Shown in pieces: positions 32,973 through 46,925 of a stretch of DNA of 64,000 nucleotides. The DNA is from Diphasiastrum complanatum (Eukaryota; Streptophyta; Lycopodiopsida; Lycopodiales; Lycopodiaceae). Position numbers and translations under genes: made by a program. The notes under the pieces are model-generated. The model was given only the letters and a program-made list of their open reading frames with translations, was not told the DNA's origin and ran no database searches. Each line of letters begins with the position of its first letter. Position 1 is the stretch's first letter. The stretch is from positions 39,533,627 to 39,597,626 of the forward strand of contig CM055101.1 of the NCBI GenBank assembly GCA_029204225.1, given 5' to 3'.

Positions 32973-33302
32973 TCTGCTTCTTCTCAATATCAGCTTAGAC
33001 ACTCCTTCCGCTCTCTGGCAGCGCAGCTAACACAATATACACGGCAAAAATAGCCAACACCAGCGGAAAACAGGCAATACAAGGCTGTTATTCGCAGTGA
33101 ATGGATCAGATGTAAGCTCTCGATTGGGGTGCAGATGCAGGAGAGCGAAACGCAGTCTGAGAAGACTTGCAGAGGGAGAATTTGTAGCGAGGGGATGGCT
33201 ATGGAGGGTAAGAGGCGAGAATAGACTGGAAGGTGGTGGTCGTGAAGCGCACAATATGTTGACGCCTCATCGACCAGACTTCATCATATTTTAGTTGACC
33301 TG
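32973..33302 (-). promoter_or_regulatory. 5' flank / probable 5' UTR of the phytocyanin gene
   Basis: The sequence upstream of the ATG is C/T-rich on the coding strand near 33150-33260, as in many plant 5' UTRs. A tatatt stretch near 33037 is a weak TATA-like candidate. Transcription start cannot be placed. A frame of 75 codons on the same strand (33254-33027) looks like chance. Confidence 0.4.
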
Positions 33303-33338
33303 CACCTTCACCTTCACCTTCACCTTCACCTTCACCTT
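33303..33338 (+). repeat. (CACCTT)6 hexanucleotide microsatellite
   Basis: Six perfect CACCTT units are followed by degenerate copies (caggttcacctgcacc). It lies about 330 bp upstream of the phytocyanin start codon. Confidence 0.95.
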
Positions 33339-33339
33339 C

Positions 33340-35116
33340 AGGTTCACCTGCACCAGCACTGCACTGCAGTCTTTTGTTTGTATACGATACTTCCAAGTAC
33401 TTCATCAAATATTCGGTCTCCGCTCCATGGACCCATCACATCGCACTTCATCTTTGAATAGTAGACGCCTTATTTTTGGATATGAAAGGAAACCTTCAGC
33501 TTCATATGCTGCTTCTTAGTTTGCCTTTCAAATGAAACGCGTCAAAGTGTTTTATAACACCCCCTTCTAAAGTTCTTAAAAGGGCAAAGGCTTCAATAAT
33601 TTTGGCTTTTGCATGAAGTTTGAGCTATTCTCATATTTTGAGACTTTCACATTTGGTTTCTTGGAACGTCAAGGAGGCTTCCAAGGGCAAGCTTGCCTCA
33701 CATCGTGGGACGATTAGGCTCTTGGATTTCTATTTAGCACCCAATGGCCATAAAGCACATGTCATTGAGGCCTCATTTTCCTCCTTACTTAACACGGGTG
33801 TGAAGTAGACTTTTTATGTGGGTGAGGGGAGGGGTTAGGGAGGGGGCAAACTCTCAAAGTGATAACAATGTCTAGAGCAAGTGAAGCATGTGGCCAGCTC
33901 TTGTTGGAACTCTACTTTGTCAACTACAATGCATACAACATTTACACTAGAGTCTTCATGACCCCAAAGGAGACGTATAAACAACTTACATGTTTGAGGG
34001 AAGAGGTCTCAAGGACACCAAACGACCATAGTTTAACAACATCATGGTCCTAAAGGATGCTTTCATAGCGTGATCAATATTCTCACACCATCATACAAGC
34101 ACTCAAACCAAACCAAATTCTTATCTATAGTTCTACAAATCCCTGAATACAGGTCATGACTTGTCATGAAGCGGTAAGTTATTGTATTCACATGTTCAAA
34201 GTTGATGTGTCGTTACATGGTGAGTTTAAATAATAATTTATTTTAACATTTCAAATTAAAATCGATTTATTTTATCATTTCTCAATCACTGAATTTTCAT
34301 TTTAATTTGAGACAAAGCTTGTCATAATCTCAAAAATCACGTTGTTCTATATGGGATAGCTTTTGTTGTTTAAATTTTTTTGTGTAAGAATGAACTAGTA
34401 AACAATTCTATGTACACAAAAATGAAATCGATCAACAAGCCTACCAAAAGAAAGAGTCATTAGGTGGATCCCAATAAATGTCATGCAGACAATATCTAGC
34501 CAATTTCATTGATTCAAAGTATGCATCTTAAATCAACAATACATACATCATTAAAGCCTAAACCATGCAACAACACCAACACATAAGTTAAATAACTATT
34601 ATATTCAACATACAAAAAGAATAAGGCAACCAAATATTTATAACATGGTGCATAAGTAGGTGAGATATTACATAAATGTAGGGAAACATAACGACTTACT
34701 TAAGATAGTCTTGTTACACGAGACATAACGTTAGTCTAGCTATAGATCAATTGGATGCCACATGTGATTGGTATATTGGCATAGGGCAACCCTTATATTG
34801 ACTCAGAGAAGTGTACACAACTGGTTCAAACGTAACCATGTTGGTGGAGGTGACCCCAAATGTATCATAATGTATATAGAGGTGGATATAGAGTTTGGAT
34901 TCATTCTCATATGAACGTTGAAGAGCTCTTCATGTGGTTAGGCCAAGACAATATCATAGCCTCAAGATGTAGATATTTGTTATGTTCATAGATGTGTGTT
35001 GGTATTAGACTTGGCCCAAACCATAAGGTAGTGTTGGAGTATTATCTTTCTCCTATTCATCTTAACTACCCTCCTTTTCACTTATGTAAATCACTCTCTC
35101 AAAGCAGTCTGCAGAA
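33340..35116. other. Intergenic DNA with a G-quadruplex-type motif
   Basis: No gene is supportable. 33826-33846 reads GGGGAGGGGTTAGGGAGGGGG, four G-runs with loops of 1-3 bases, a textbook quadruplex pattern. The rest is AT-rich without visible repeats. Confidence 0.6.
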
Positions 35117-35470
35117 ATGAACTGTTTTTTCGCAACAGTTTGCAGAAATGAACTGATTGTCGCACAGTTCGCATTTTTCACATTGCTTGAAAAATGCGAC
35201 CATTTTTCGATAGTGACTTCTTTTCAAATAATTCAAAGAAGTAAACTGTTTGTCGGCTTTTTCGCATTTTCCTACAATGCGACTCTTCAGTCTACTTCAA
35301 CAAATGAACTGTTTGTCAGCTTTTTCGCATTTTTCCAAAATGCGACACTTCAGTCTACTTCAACAAATGAACTATTCGTCGGCTTTTTCGCATTTTTCCA
35401 AAATGCGACAATGCGTTCTAAGTCGAAGTTCGATCGTTCTGACCACTTCTGGAAAAGCTGAAAAATGCGA
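35117..35470 (+). repeat. Copia LTR-like segment with tandem hairpin units
   Basis: Three units of about 63 bp each contain the phrase aaatgaactgtttgtc and a TCGCATTTT-TCC-AAAATGCGA hairpin. The hairpin is perfect at 35325-35345 and 35388-35408 and degenerate near 35263. Related sequence occurs at 50840-51075 and 51785-52015. A copia gag-protease fragment follows directly, so this is probably an LTR and leader remnant. Confidence 0.65.
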
Positions 35471-35840
35471 AGTGAGAGGCCGAAGAGAGAGAAAAAATAC
35501 GACAAACTGCAGATAAAAGATCCAATTACGACATCAAAGACTGACAGATTCTCAAGCACAACAAAGCCAAAAAGAAGATGCAGCAGCACCAAGAAGGAGG
35601 CTCTGACATTGTCAGAAATTCCCAAGAGGAGGAAAGACGCTGATGGTACAAGACGAACCCATTAGAGATGCCATGGATTGATATCTCGATTCCGGTGCTT
35701 CTCAGCACATGACACCATGTAAATTCCTATTCGAAGATCTCACACTAGCACATTCGAAGTATGTTTATTTCGGTGACTCAAGTGCACTACAGAGTGGAGA
35801 CAAAGGATCTGTATGCCTCTACCTTTCAAATGGTGAATGA
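35471..35840 (+). pseudogene. Copia gag-protease junction fragment
   Basis: Across frameshifts this encodes a Lys/Arg-rich gag tail and then the copia protease region, including a readable DSGASQHMTPC-like site near 35690-35720 and a YFGDSS-like segment near 35768. It matches the corresponding part of the minus-strand copia (about 47850-48180), so it is the same or a close family. It breaks off at about 35840 with no integrase. Confidence 0.65.
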
Positions 35841-36914
35841 ATATAGATTTCTGGCGAGCGTGAAAAAGCGAGCAAGTATCCATTCGAGCGAGCATGAAAA
35901 AGTGAGCACTATGTTGGATAATCCAAGTGTGAGCGAGCCTTGAAAATCTTTTTTTAATACATATGCCTCTTATATGATGTAGTATTGTACAATACTACCA
36001 AGATAATAGAAATAGGATATTTTGTCAACATGGAGACACCCAAAAAAGATTATACATACCTATCATACACTAGCTATCAAATTGGTTTCCTACCACACTA
36101 TTGCAGTACAATTCTATTTGTAGCTTTCAGGTAAAAAAACAAAACAAACATTTTCCATCATTGTAAAGCTCATACAAAGTGGCTCTTGAATTGGTTTTTG
36201 ACCACATTATTGTAGTGCAATTCTATTTGTAACATTCAGATAACAAAATAAAACACACATTTTCTATCATTGTGATAATTTATCAATATAATCAGATCCA
36301 CATGTATCAAAGTGTTTGGACTGTGAAACCTTCTTTTTTTTTTTAATTTGTTGCTTTGACAAATATCAATGAAATACAACTTCACCAATTAACATAGATG
36401 TCAGCCAAATAGGCATATGTAAACAAAATACATATGTTTACAGGCCAGAAAACTTTTCTTTCTTTTAGAACGAAACATAAAATCTGGACACATGCAAGAG
36501 GGGTTTGTGCTTATTGTGACTCTATACGTACATCCCTGTGAACTCGAGGGTGAAAGCCTGTCCTAAGTTCTTAAGGCCAAAAGATTTAATTGGCTTATCA
36601 TTCACATAAAGCTAGTCTCGAATCAACTTAATGAAAATCAAATAAGACTTTAAATCAAAACTCGAAAAACATTGCATCACATAGATTCATTCACACAACA
36701 GCGGGAGCGGGGACCCCCCCCCCTCGAAGGATTTTTTTTCTTATCATTATGCAATTCCAATTGGCCAATGCCAATTACATATACAATGGATTCCAATAGG
36801 GGTCTCAGATGTAGGAACATCAACTTACATAAACTTAGTTCATATTCAATGATCATAATTCCATATCTAGCTTAACAAAAGCACAAATTTTTTTTCATAA
36901 GTCTTAATCTTTCC
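35841..36914. other. Non-coding stretch with a 110-bp duplication
   Basis: Two diverged copies of a segment beginning attggttt and including accaca.tattg and aattctatttgta lie at about 36079-36170 and 36189-36276. Nothing else is recognisable. Confidence 0.6.
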
Positions 36915-37345
36915 GACATGCAATCATGTTGGATCTTAGATTCTTGTCATGCAATCCAAATGGATCTTAGATTCTTGACATGCAATCATAAGGGTTCATA
37001 GATTCTTGACATGCAATCATAAGGGTTCATAGATTTTTGAAGTGACATACATGGTCATTTGGCAATGCATGGTGTGACATGCAAGCTTCAAATCTGACAT
37101 GCAAGCTTTAGATCTAACATGCAAGCTCTAGATTTGACATGCATGGACAATATGCCACTGATGGCATGACATGCAAGCTCTAGATCTGACATGCATGGAC
37201 AATAGGCCATTGATGGTACAACATGCAAGCTTCAAATCTGACATGCAAGCTTTAGATCTGACATGCATGGGCAATAGGCCACTGATGGCATGACATGCAA
37301 GCTCTAGATTTGACATGCATAGACAATAGGCCATAGATAACCTGA
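36915..37345 (+). repeat. Degenerate satellite rich in ACATGCA
   Basis: About sixteen ACATGCA/TCATGCA words occur in 430 bp. They sit in repeated phrases such as gacatgcaagctctagatctg, gacatgcatggacaatagg and gacatgcaatcataagggtt. Unit length is irregular (20-60 bp), giving higher-order repetition around 120 bp. Frames in it only mirror the repeat. Confidence 0.85.
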
Positions 37346-40300
37346 CATGCAAAAGTAATGATCAGCCATTCTTACATATGGGTAACAGTTTCAAGAGCAT
37401 ACCATGGTTTCGAGAGAAGGTGAAAGTGAGAGAGGAAGAGAGAGAGTGTGTGTGTGTTTGTGTGTGATGTGAAAGAGAGATAGAAATCCGAGGGTTTGAG
37501 CTCCGAAAATCCTGCAATCACAAAATAACATAGCCTCCTTGAGGTAATGCCTCAATCCTCTTCTCCAAAGGACCTGTACACAACAAACAACAAAATGGCA
37601 GAGTTTGTTTGCAACATCATTCAATCCTCCTGGTAGAGGGGCGCATTTCCACTTATATAGAGAGTGGAGAGTCCTTCCAAAGTGAGTGAGGTGTCAAGTT
37701 TAAGTGCATGAGGTGTGAGGAAGACTCCAATAGGACTTAGGGTGAAGTGGAGTGCGTGGATGAGGTGTATTAGTTAGAGAGGGTGGATGGGTGATGTGTA
37801 TTAGCTTGGGAGAGTTATTATGGTGATTTAGCATAAGAAGAGAGAGTGTAAGAGTGTGCCCCATTCTAGGTGTCAAATAGCCTAGAATGCATGTGGAAAA
37901 GTAGGTGGGACCTAGGTGGTACAGGGTTCCAACTTGACTTTTAGTTACATATAATATTACATGGTTACAACTTGGGTATTCACCCAAGTGCAATCTTCCT
38001 AAGGCCAAGTGCAATCTTCCTAAGGAAGAGCCAAGGTATATGTCCATCTTGTTTTTGCATAATGTCCATCAATTCCTAGGCCCTTTTTTCTAGAGGTTTT
38101 TGTCAGAATTTTTGAATTACATTAAAAAAACAAAAATTGAGTTTTTCAAAAAAGTTGAAATTTCGGTCATTTTTTTGTTATCTATGGAATCGGTTTAGAT
38201 TAGTGAATTGATTAGACTGAGTTTATCAATCAGAATTGGTCACAGTGTTTTCACTAAGTCTAAATTATTTTTCGGTGATAGATAAGTTAAAATTGACAAA
38301 AGGAACTGCAATAAATTTGCCGACAATTTTTACTATACTGTCATTCTTTTAACTTTTGGAGTTGAAAACTCCCAAATTGAAAGTTAAAATTTGATTTTTT
38401 TTTTTTGTTGAATTTCAATTGGTAAAAATTTGAAATTAGTTATTTGTCTGATAGTTTTCTAATTGATGTTCATACTAGAAATCGGTCAAGTGAACGTTTG
38501 TGCAAGATACTCGTTAAATTTGATTAAAATCGTCAAACAATATGAAATGACCATATTGAATGAGTGGCAATAGTATTCATTATCTAGACATTAAATCTGG
38601 CAGGATACGGTTCAAAAACTATTGAAATCCTATTAGTGGGATTTTTATTCATGTAATTTCATATTCTATGTTTGGATAGGTTTTGTCAATATTAACGGGT
38701 GAATGCCAAACCAGTCAATAAAAAAAAAACAGTCCAATTTTATTGGAAAATTTGTAGCCATAGAAATTACATAACTGATTTCATTTCCAGTAAAATCTTA
38801 TGGTGAATTATATTCAAAAGATCAGACTAGTATGGTTTCACATACTAGTAAACGATTTTTGATATCAGATATTCAGCCCAGGTATAAAACAAAAATGAAA
38901 TTGTTTTGGACTTTTTCCTATGGTAATTAATTTTTACTAATGTCATTACGTCTTCTTGGTACTTTAGCTAAAATAGATTTTTAGGGAACTGAAAATTCTA
39001 AGGAGGGAAGGAGCGTGGACATCAGAGGTAGTAAGTGTGATTAAGAAATGTATTTCGCAGTTAGGATTTTGGTAGTCCTTGTAAATGATTGCTTAATACT
39101 GGTTATTGATTTTCTAGATAGAATTCATTCAGTTGAATTCGTAACTGATACCTTTGTAACCATTGAGTTATCCGTAGTTTTGGATGTTAATTGTGATGTT
39201 AGAAGTGGAATCTGATACGTGGATTACATTGGATATGTTAGTTGACAGAAGCTTGTCCCTAGATTTGATACATCAGTAGGGTTTTGAAGCTTGTCAATAA
39301 CCAGAAAGGTCCAGAGTGTAATAGTGAACCATGTTAATTCTTCTGTTTAAGTCACATAATCAGATGTGGATTTGTGGTATCCATCTTATTTAATATTTCA
39401 CTAGCTTCAAGAAGATAGGCTCCAATTGAACCCATTTTTACTAGTAACAAGTACAAAAAATGTACTATTAAAGGCTTTCCCTACTTTCCTTTCAAAAAAT
39501 AGCCACTTAGGCAACTCTCTTGAATCTCACAAAGTCAAGAATCAAGATCTATAAGGATCTTAGATTTGAAAGAACTCGGGAAACAATTCACTATTTAGAT
39601 GAAAAAATTGGATTTGACTCTTGGAAGTGCCTATGCATTCCTATGGTGTTTAAAATGGTATTAGTCTCTCTCTAGAACTAAAAATATATCAGCCTCAAAA
39701 CTTACTTTGAATGATTTAGAGGTTTATCAATGATCTAACACCATTTCACATCCAATCTCTTATGAGTTGATTGAATTTTTACAAAGCAAATCACTAGTTT
39801 TACTCTCTCAATCTTGTATGAAGCACAAACATGAAAAATCACGTAGATATGGTGAAAGTAAAAGTACAACATCCTCTCACACATGTGGTAAGTACACTTG
39901 AACTTTACACACTAATTTGTACTCCAAATCTTCAAGTAAACATATGGTTAGACTTGCCCTCCTTCAAATTGAATTTAGCACCAATGCTTTGTACAAAATG
40001 AAGAGATCAGGATCATTATCAAAGCTCTTAGACTTGTCAAAAATAGGACACAAATATATCTACAAAAGATCAATAAGAGCGATTGGCAACTTGGTATGTT
40101 GATACATCTCCAAACTAGCATCCAAATCTAGCTTCTACTTGACAATGTCTACATATCCAAGAAAGAACAATCATGAATAATGATCATAAGCCTTCACACA
40201 TGTGAAGTGTGAAAAATACAAAAATTATGCTTGGTCAAGGCCAAATCTATGTATATAGGATGATTATACATGTGTGGAGCCTGTTACCACGTGTGAAATT

Positions 40301-40949
40301 AGTGTACTTGTCATGTACCATAATCATCTAGGTTGTACATATGATTTAATTCAAGTTCTAGTGGCTAAAAAGGCCAAAAACTAGTTTTCTAGATATATGA
40401 CACATGGCATCAATCTATTGATTGCATGAGCCACATCCTTTGGTTAGGTGTCACATCCCATGTGTAGAGGACAGCTCACATGTGTGGAATAAGCTAAGGA
40501 AGTCGAATTTGCAGTTCTAGAAGAGTTTTTTCCTACTTCTCTACATAGAAGAAAAATGGACCAAAAGTGCTCAAATTTTGTCCAAGTGTCAGTTTTGCAT
40601 GATGAATCATCATATGACAAAGCACCCTCACACATGTGGGATCAGAGGGATGATCAGTACCACGAGCTCCCACTTTTTGTATATATAGAGCCACATTTCC
40701 ACTAATTTGCCACATCCTCATTGGTGGCTAGTGTTGACTTTCTAGATTCCTACGATTTAGGAGATAACTCCTACAACTTAGGAGATTTGACATTTGAATC
40801 AAATAAAATCTAGATACAATGGCTCTGAACTTTATGCTTGACATTTCACACATTCGGACAGGTCCTCACATATGTTGATCCACATAGATAGCAAACTAAT
40901 TACATTTACAAGGTAAAAATTGTAAAATCTAGCAATATTCGGATCTACA
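37346..40949. other. Long unannotated stretch
   Basis: No gene is supportable. It contains an AG/GT microsatellite at about 37430-37470 and a 22-bp tandem duplication (aagtgcaatcttcctaaggcc) near 37985-38030. AT-rich DNA follows to about 39860, and then a section with many CACATGTG-like palindromes (39880-40640) that may be LTR remnant. Confidence 0.5.
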
Positions 40950-43521
40950 ATGAGGCAAAGAAGCAACAACAACAACAACAATCGAATTCTACTAATGCGA
41001 CAGAATTTAAGGAGCACACATCTGATGAAGACAAACCATTAGAACTCTTAATGGCTTACAATAGTAACAGTGAAAACTACAATTGCTGGTATCTGGACAG
41101 TGGCGCTACCCAACACATGACTCCCCGAAGGGAGTGGTTTACTGAATACGAAGCTTATACCAGAGAGCAGCTCATCTACCTCGGAGATTCAAGCACCATC
41201 TACGTTGAAGAAAAAAGATCAGTCAATATTATGTTCAAGAATAATCTTTTTATCATTGTTCCAAATGTTTTTCACGTACCTCAACTATCTAAGAGCCTGT
41301 TGTCAATTTCTAAGATAACCAATGAGGGCTACACTGTCACTTTCTCATATGAATAGTGTACAATCTTCGATGAAGATACCACTCTGAGTACCTGCACACG
41401 AGTCAAGAATTTATATGTACTATCTGACTCAGTTGCATTAGTTGTACTTCAAAGAAAAATGTAAACGATCAAGCTTTATTGTGCCATGGTCGATTTGGAC
41501 ACATGAATACAAGATCACTTTCTTACATGCGTTGTAATAGTTTAGCTGTTGGATTGTATTTCTCTCTTTCATTGGATAGGAAATCATTTTTCTGTGAATC
41601 TTGTATTTATGGCAGACACTCTAGAAGCATATTTTTCAGAACACATTCCAGTAATACAAAACATGTACATAGCAAAATTTGTGGCCCAATGCCAACTCCA
41701 TCCCTTGGAGATGCACTCTATTTTATTACCTTAATAGATGCTTATTCTAGATGGTCTACAATCATGTTCATTAAGCATAAATCAGAAGCCTTTGCATGCT
41801 TCAAGAAGTTAAGGCCATGGCCAAACATCTACAAAGGTGAAAGCACTCCGAACTGATAGTGGCGACGAATACATCTCCAATGAGATGTCCGACTATCTAG
41901 TTGAACATGACATTCGGAGATGATTTGCAACCTCCTACATGCCTCAGCAAAATGAAATTGCAGAAAGGAAGAATCGAATGCTTCTAAACTCAGCCAGATC
42001 TATGCTACATCAATTGCACTTGCCTGCAAAATTCTGGTAGAAGCTACTGCCACATCTTATTATGTACAGAACAGATCCAATATGTTTCGTTCATATTCCT
42101 AATAGCTTAGGAAGAAACTGGATGAGAGGTCTAATAAATGCATTTTCAATGGCTATCTAGATGAAAATAAAGTTCATGATCCATCCACCAATGTAGCATT
42201 TGTTTCAAGGGATGTAATCCTCAAAGAAGATACATTCTATGACTTCAAACAACAATCGATAAATGATGTTGTGTCATTTCATCCTATTTTATGCAGCATG
42301 CAATCTTTCAATGATGATGTTTCTTCTACAGAACCTGCAGCTATGGCTATAGAAGCCAAACAGCCGACAATATCTGTCACCAAACCAGACCAAGCAAGCT
42401 TGAACAGATCTGGACAACTTCAAGAAGAAGCACCATGGCAATCTGGTCAACAGGACAAACGTTTCTCAATGGCTATGTCAAAGAGGAGCTGTATACCTTC
42501 CAATTGTAAGGATTCAAAGTCAAAGGCCAAGAGCACAAAGTGTGAAAGCTGCACAAAGCAATCTATGGCTTGAAACACAAGCAGCAAGGGCTTGGTTTGA
42601 AAGAATCATTGCTTACCTTATTCAATTGGGTTTTGCAAATAATTCAGCTTACTGTAATGTTTATTCCAAGCATATAGGTGTCCAATCAGTTGTTCATATA
42701 GCTCTTTACGTAGGTGATGCATTTGTTCTATCTAATGACACAGTCTTATTGCACACTACTAAGAGTGATCTGTCAAAGGAATTTGACATGATCGATCTAG
42801 GCACTGTTCATTTTTTATTACAAATTCACATTACTAGAAATAGGCCACAAAAGAAAATCTATCTTAGCTAGCAAAAATATCTAGAAAATGTTATAGAGAA
42901 ATTTCATATGTCTGATTGCAAACCGATTGATATACCAATGGATCCAAGCATGATACTAACTAAACCTTCTTGTGCGGATACCGAAAGTGAAGTACTCGAC
43001 TTAGTAAAGTACCCTTATCATTCACTTATAGGATCTTTAATGTATGGCATGTTGTGTACCAGACCAGATTTAGCATACACTGTTAGCACATTATGTCAAT
43101 ACATGTCTAATCCTAGGATGTTGCATTAGAAAGCATTAAAGAGAGTGATGAAATATATTCAGGAGAGTTTAGATCACATTCTATGTTATGATGAGAATGT
43201 TATCGACTCAATGGTTCTTCAAGACTACTCCGACTCAGATTGGGGAGGAAATGCCTCAACCAGAAAATCCATTTCCAGGTTTTGTTTCTTTCTGGCAGGG
43301 GAGACTGATCTTGTGGAGCTCAAGAAAGCATAAGTCAATTGCACTTTCTTCAACCGAAGCATAGTACATCGTAGCATGTCAATCTTCAAAAGAAGCTCTA
43401 TAAATCAGACTATTACTTCATGATTTAGATCATGCTCAGTTTAATGCTACCACCATTCTATGTGACAACTTGAGCTATATTTTATTGTCTCTGAATCCTA
43501 GGTTTCATGGCAAGTCTTAGG
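40950..43521 (+). pseudogene. Decayed copia polyprotein, first part
   Basis: In order: a Gln-rich gag tail, protease (YLDSGATQHMTP, 41090), the pre-integrase HHCC region (HGRFGHMNTRS, 41482), integrase scraps (41680-42010) and RT remnants from about 42570. RNase H follows at about 43210-43520 (YSDSDWGGNASTRKSISRF). Several stops and frameshifts are present, and much of the N-terminal RT is missing. The RT tetrad reads YVGD at 42707-42718. The frame is cut at 43521 by the insertion of a complete copia and continues at 50317. Confidence 0.85.
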
Positions 43522-44917
<1,396 letters not shown>

Positions 44918-44936
44918 CTCTCCCTTAAGCTAACTG

Positions 44937-46764
44937 CTACAAATCTGAACTGCAATTGAGATTTATCATATCTACTAAGGTAGAATGTTTATCTCTAGAC
45001 AATGGCTTTGTCAACATACTAGCCAACATACTGTCTGTATGACAGTAAACTAGTACATTATCTTGGTTCTGAACTTTCTCTCTAAGAAAATGGAACCGAA
45101 CTTCTATGTGTTTGGTTCTAGCATGAGTACATGGGTTCAGAGATAGAGCTATGCAGCTCTGATTGTTGCACCGGAGTATTGTTGGACCGATCTGTGGAAA
45201 TTGCAGATCTTGCAGTAGCCTCCTTAGCCAAATGATCTCCTTCACTGTTGATGTAGCTGCAACGTATTCGGATTTTGTAGAGGACAACGAAATGTATTTT
45301 TGCTTTTTGCTGTTCCATGAAATGGGTCCTCTTGCAAGGAAACAAATATAACTTGATGTGGATTTTTGGTATCCACGTCTCCTGCCCAATCGGAATCTGA
45401 ATAGGTAGTAAGTGTGAGTGCAACTTCTGTATTTCCGTTGTAACTCAAGGCATTGTGCTTTGAGGCTTGAATGTACTTCAGAATTCTTTGCAGGGCTTTC
45501 CAATGTTGTAGGCCTGGATTGGACATGAATTGCGATAGTGTGCTTACAACATATGCAAGATCAGGTCGTGTGCATATCATAGAGTACATGATAGAACCTA
45601 TGACTGACTGATAGGGATACTTGCACATTTCTTGTTGATCTGTCTTCGTTCTAGGGCATGTCTTTGGAGAGCTTGCATCCTGGATCCATAGGAGTATCTA
45701 TGGATTTGCAATCCTCCATGTCGTATCTGCGAAGTACATTGATTAGGTAAGATTGTGCTTATGGTGATCCTTTTGCTCGTGCAATCTCTACTGATCTCCA
45801 TACCGAGAAGGTAATGGACTGGGCCCAAATCAGTCATCTCGAACTCTGATGAGAGTAAGGATTTGGTTTCTAGTAGTAACTGATTTGAATTGTTGATGAT
45901 TAGAGAAGCATCAATGTATAGTGCTATTATGCCATAGCTTGGCCCTTTTCATTTTAGATACACATTTGAATCTACGGAACAGGAGGTAAAGTCGTGCTGC
46001 AACAAGAAACAATTTATTCTATCGTACTAGGCCCTCAGAGCTTGCTTCAGACCGTATAATGCCTTATGCAATTTACATAATAGATGCTCCTTGCCTTGAA
46101 GGACGTAACCTTATGGTTGATAGATGAACACATCTTCTTGTATATATCCATGTAGGAATGCTGTCTGGACATCCATCTAGTGAATTTTAAGATCTTCTGT
46201 AGCATCTATAGCCAATAAGGTATGAATAGACTTATGCTTTACCACTAGACTACAGGTCTCAGTGTAGTCTATCCCATATACTTGTTCAAATCCTTTAACC
46301 ACCAGCCTAGCTTTTCATTTGGATATTGATCCATCTGGTTTAAGCTTTAGCTTGAAGATCCATTTGGAGTCAATTGGTTTTACACCTATAGGAGAACTGA
46401 CAAGACTCCAGGTCTTGTTCTTCATTAGAGACCGATACTCAGCATCCATGGTAGCTTTCCATTTGTTTGCATCGGACATTGACAGGGCTTCTGCTATGGT
46501 GGTAGGTTTGTCATGACTGATGAAAGCATGAGGGATGAAGCGATCAGGCTGTTGTTGTTGTCTTACAAACCTTTGAATTGCAGGTGCTTGAGTAGACAAT
46601 TCTCCTTGGTGAATGATTGGGATCGTAGCATTTTGTGGTTGAACAATCGTGGGCCTAGGCCCATCAATGGTAAGTGGAGCCGTTGGGATGAACTCCATTG
46701 TTTGAACAGTCGTAGGTTGTTGCCTATCGATGGAGGTTGGAGCTGCTATGACATGCTCTTGCAT
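44937..46764 (-). pseudogene. RT and RNase H of the 6.8-kb copia
   Basis: The RT N-terminus (KWKATMDAEYRSLMKNKTWSLV, WIFKLKLKPDGS) is at 46764-46315. A broken stretch to 45838 contains the catalytic tetrad reading YIDA (45907-45918) instead of YVDD. MTDLGPVHYLLGMEI follows (45837), then RNase H at 45503-44937 (ISLSSTKSEYVAA, HARTKHIEVRFHFLREK, LTKPLSRDKH). Several frames are needed to read the whole. Confidence 0.87.
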
Positions 46765-46925
46765 TGGCTACTTCTGCTTGAAATTGCAGTACTTGTCTTC
46801 AAGAAAGACGTCGTCGTGACTGACTGAGATCTGGCCTGTAACAACATCGTATATATGATATTCTTTGTGTGATGTTGAATAGCCGCTGAAGATGTTTTTG
46901 CAGCTTACTGGGTCTAGATTCTTCC

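Noticed and set aside
33303..33408. Gly/Glu-rich peptide on the minus strand upstream of phytocyanin
   Set aside because: Translation of the (CACCTT)n microsatellite. It lies outside a plausible transcript start and has no domain.
36915..37345. CRISPR-like array
   Set aside because: Repeat units are degenerate, spacing is irregular, spacers are not unique and the DNA is plant nuclear. It is a satellite.
37700..38047. 115-codon minus-strand frame
   Set aside because: No start context, domain or repeat-independent conservation. It contains a 22-bp tandem duplication and reads as chance.
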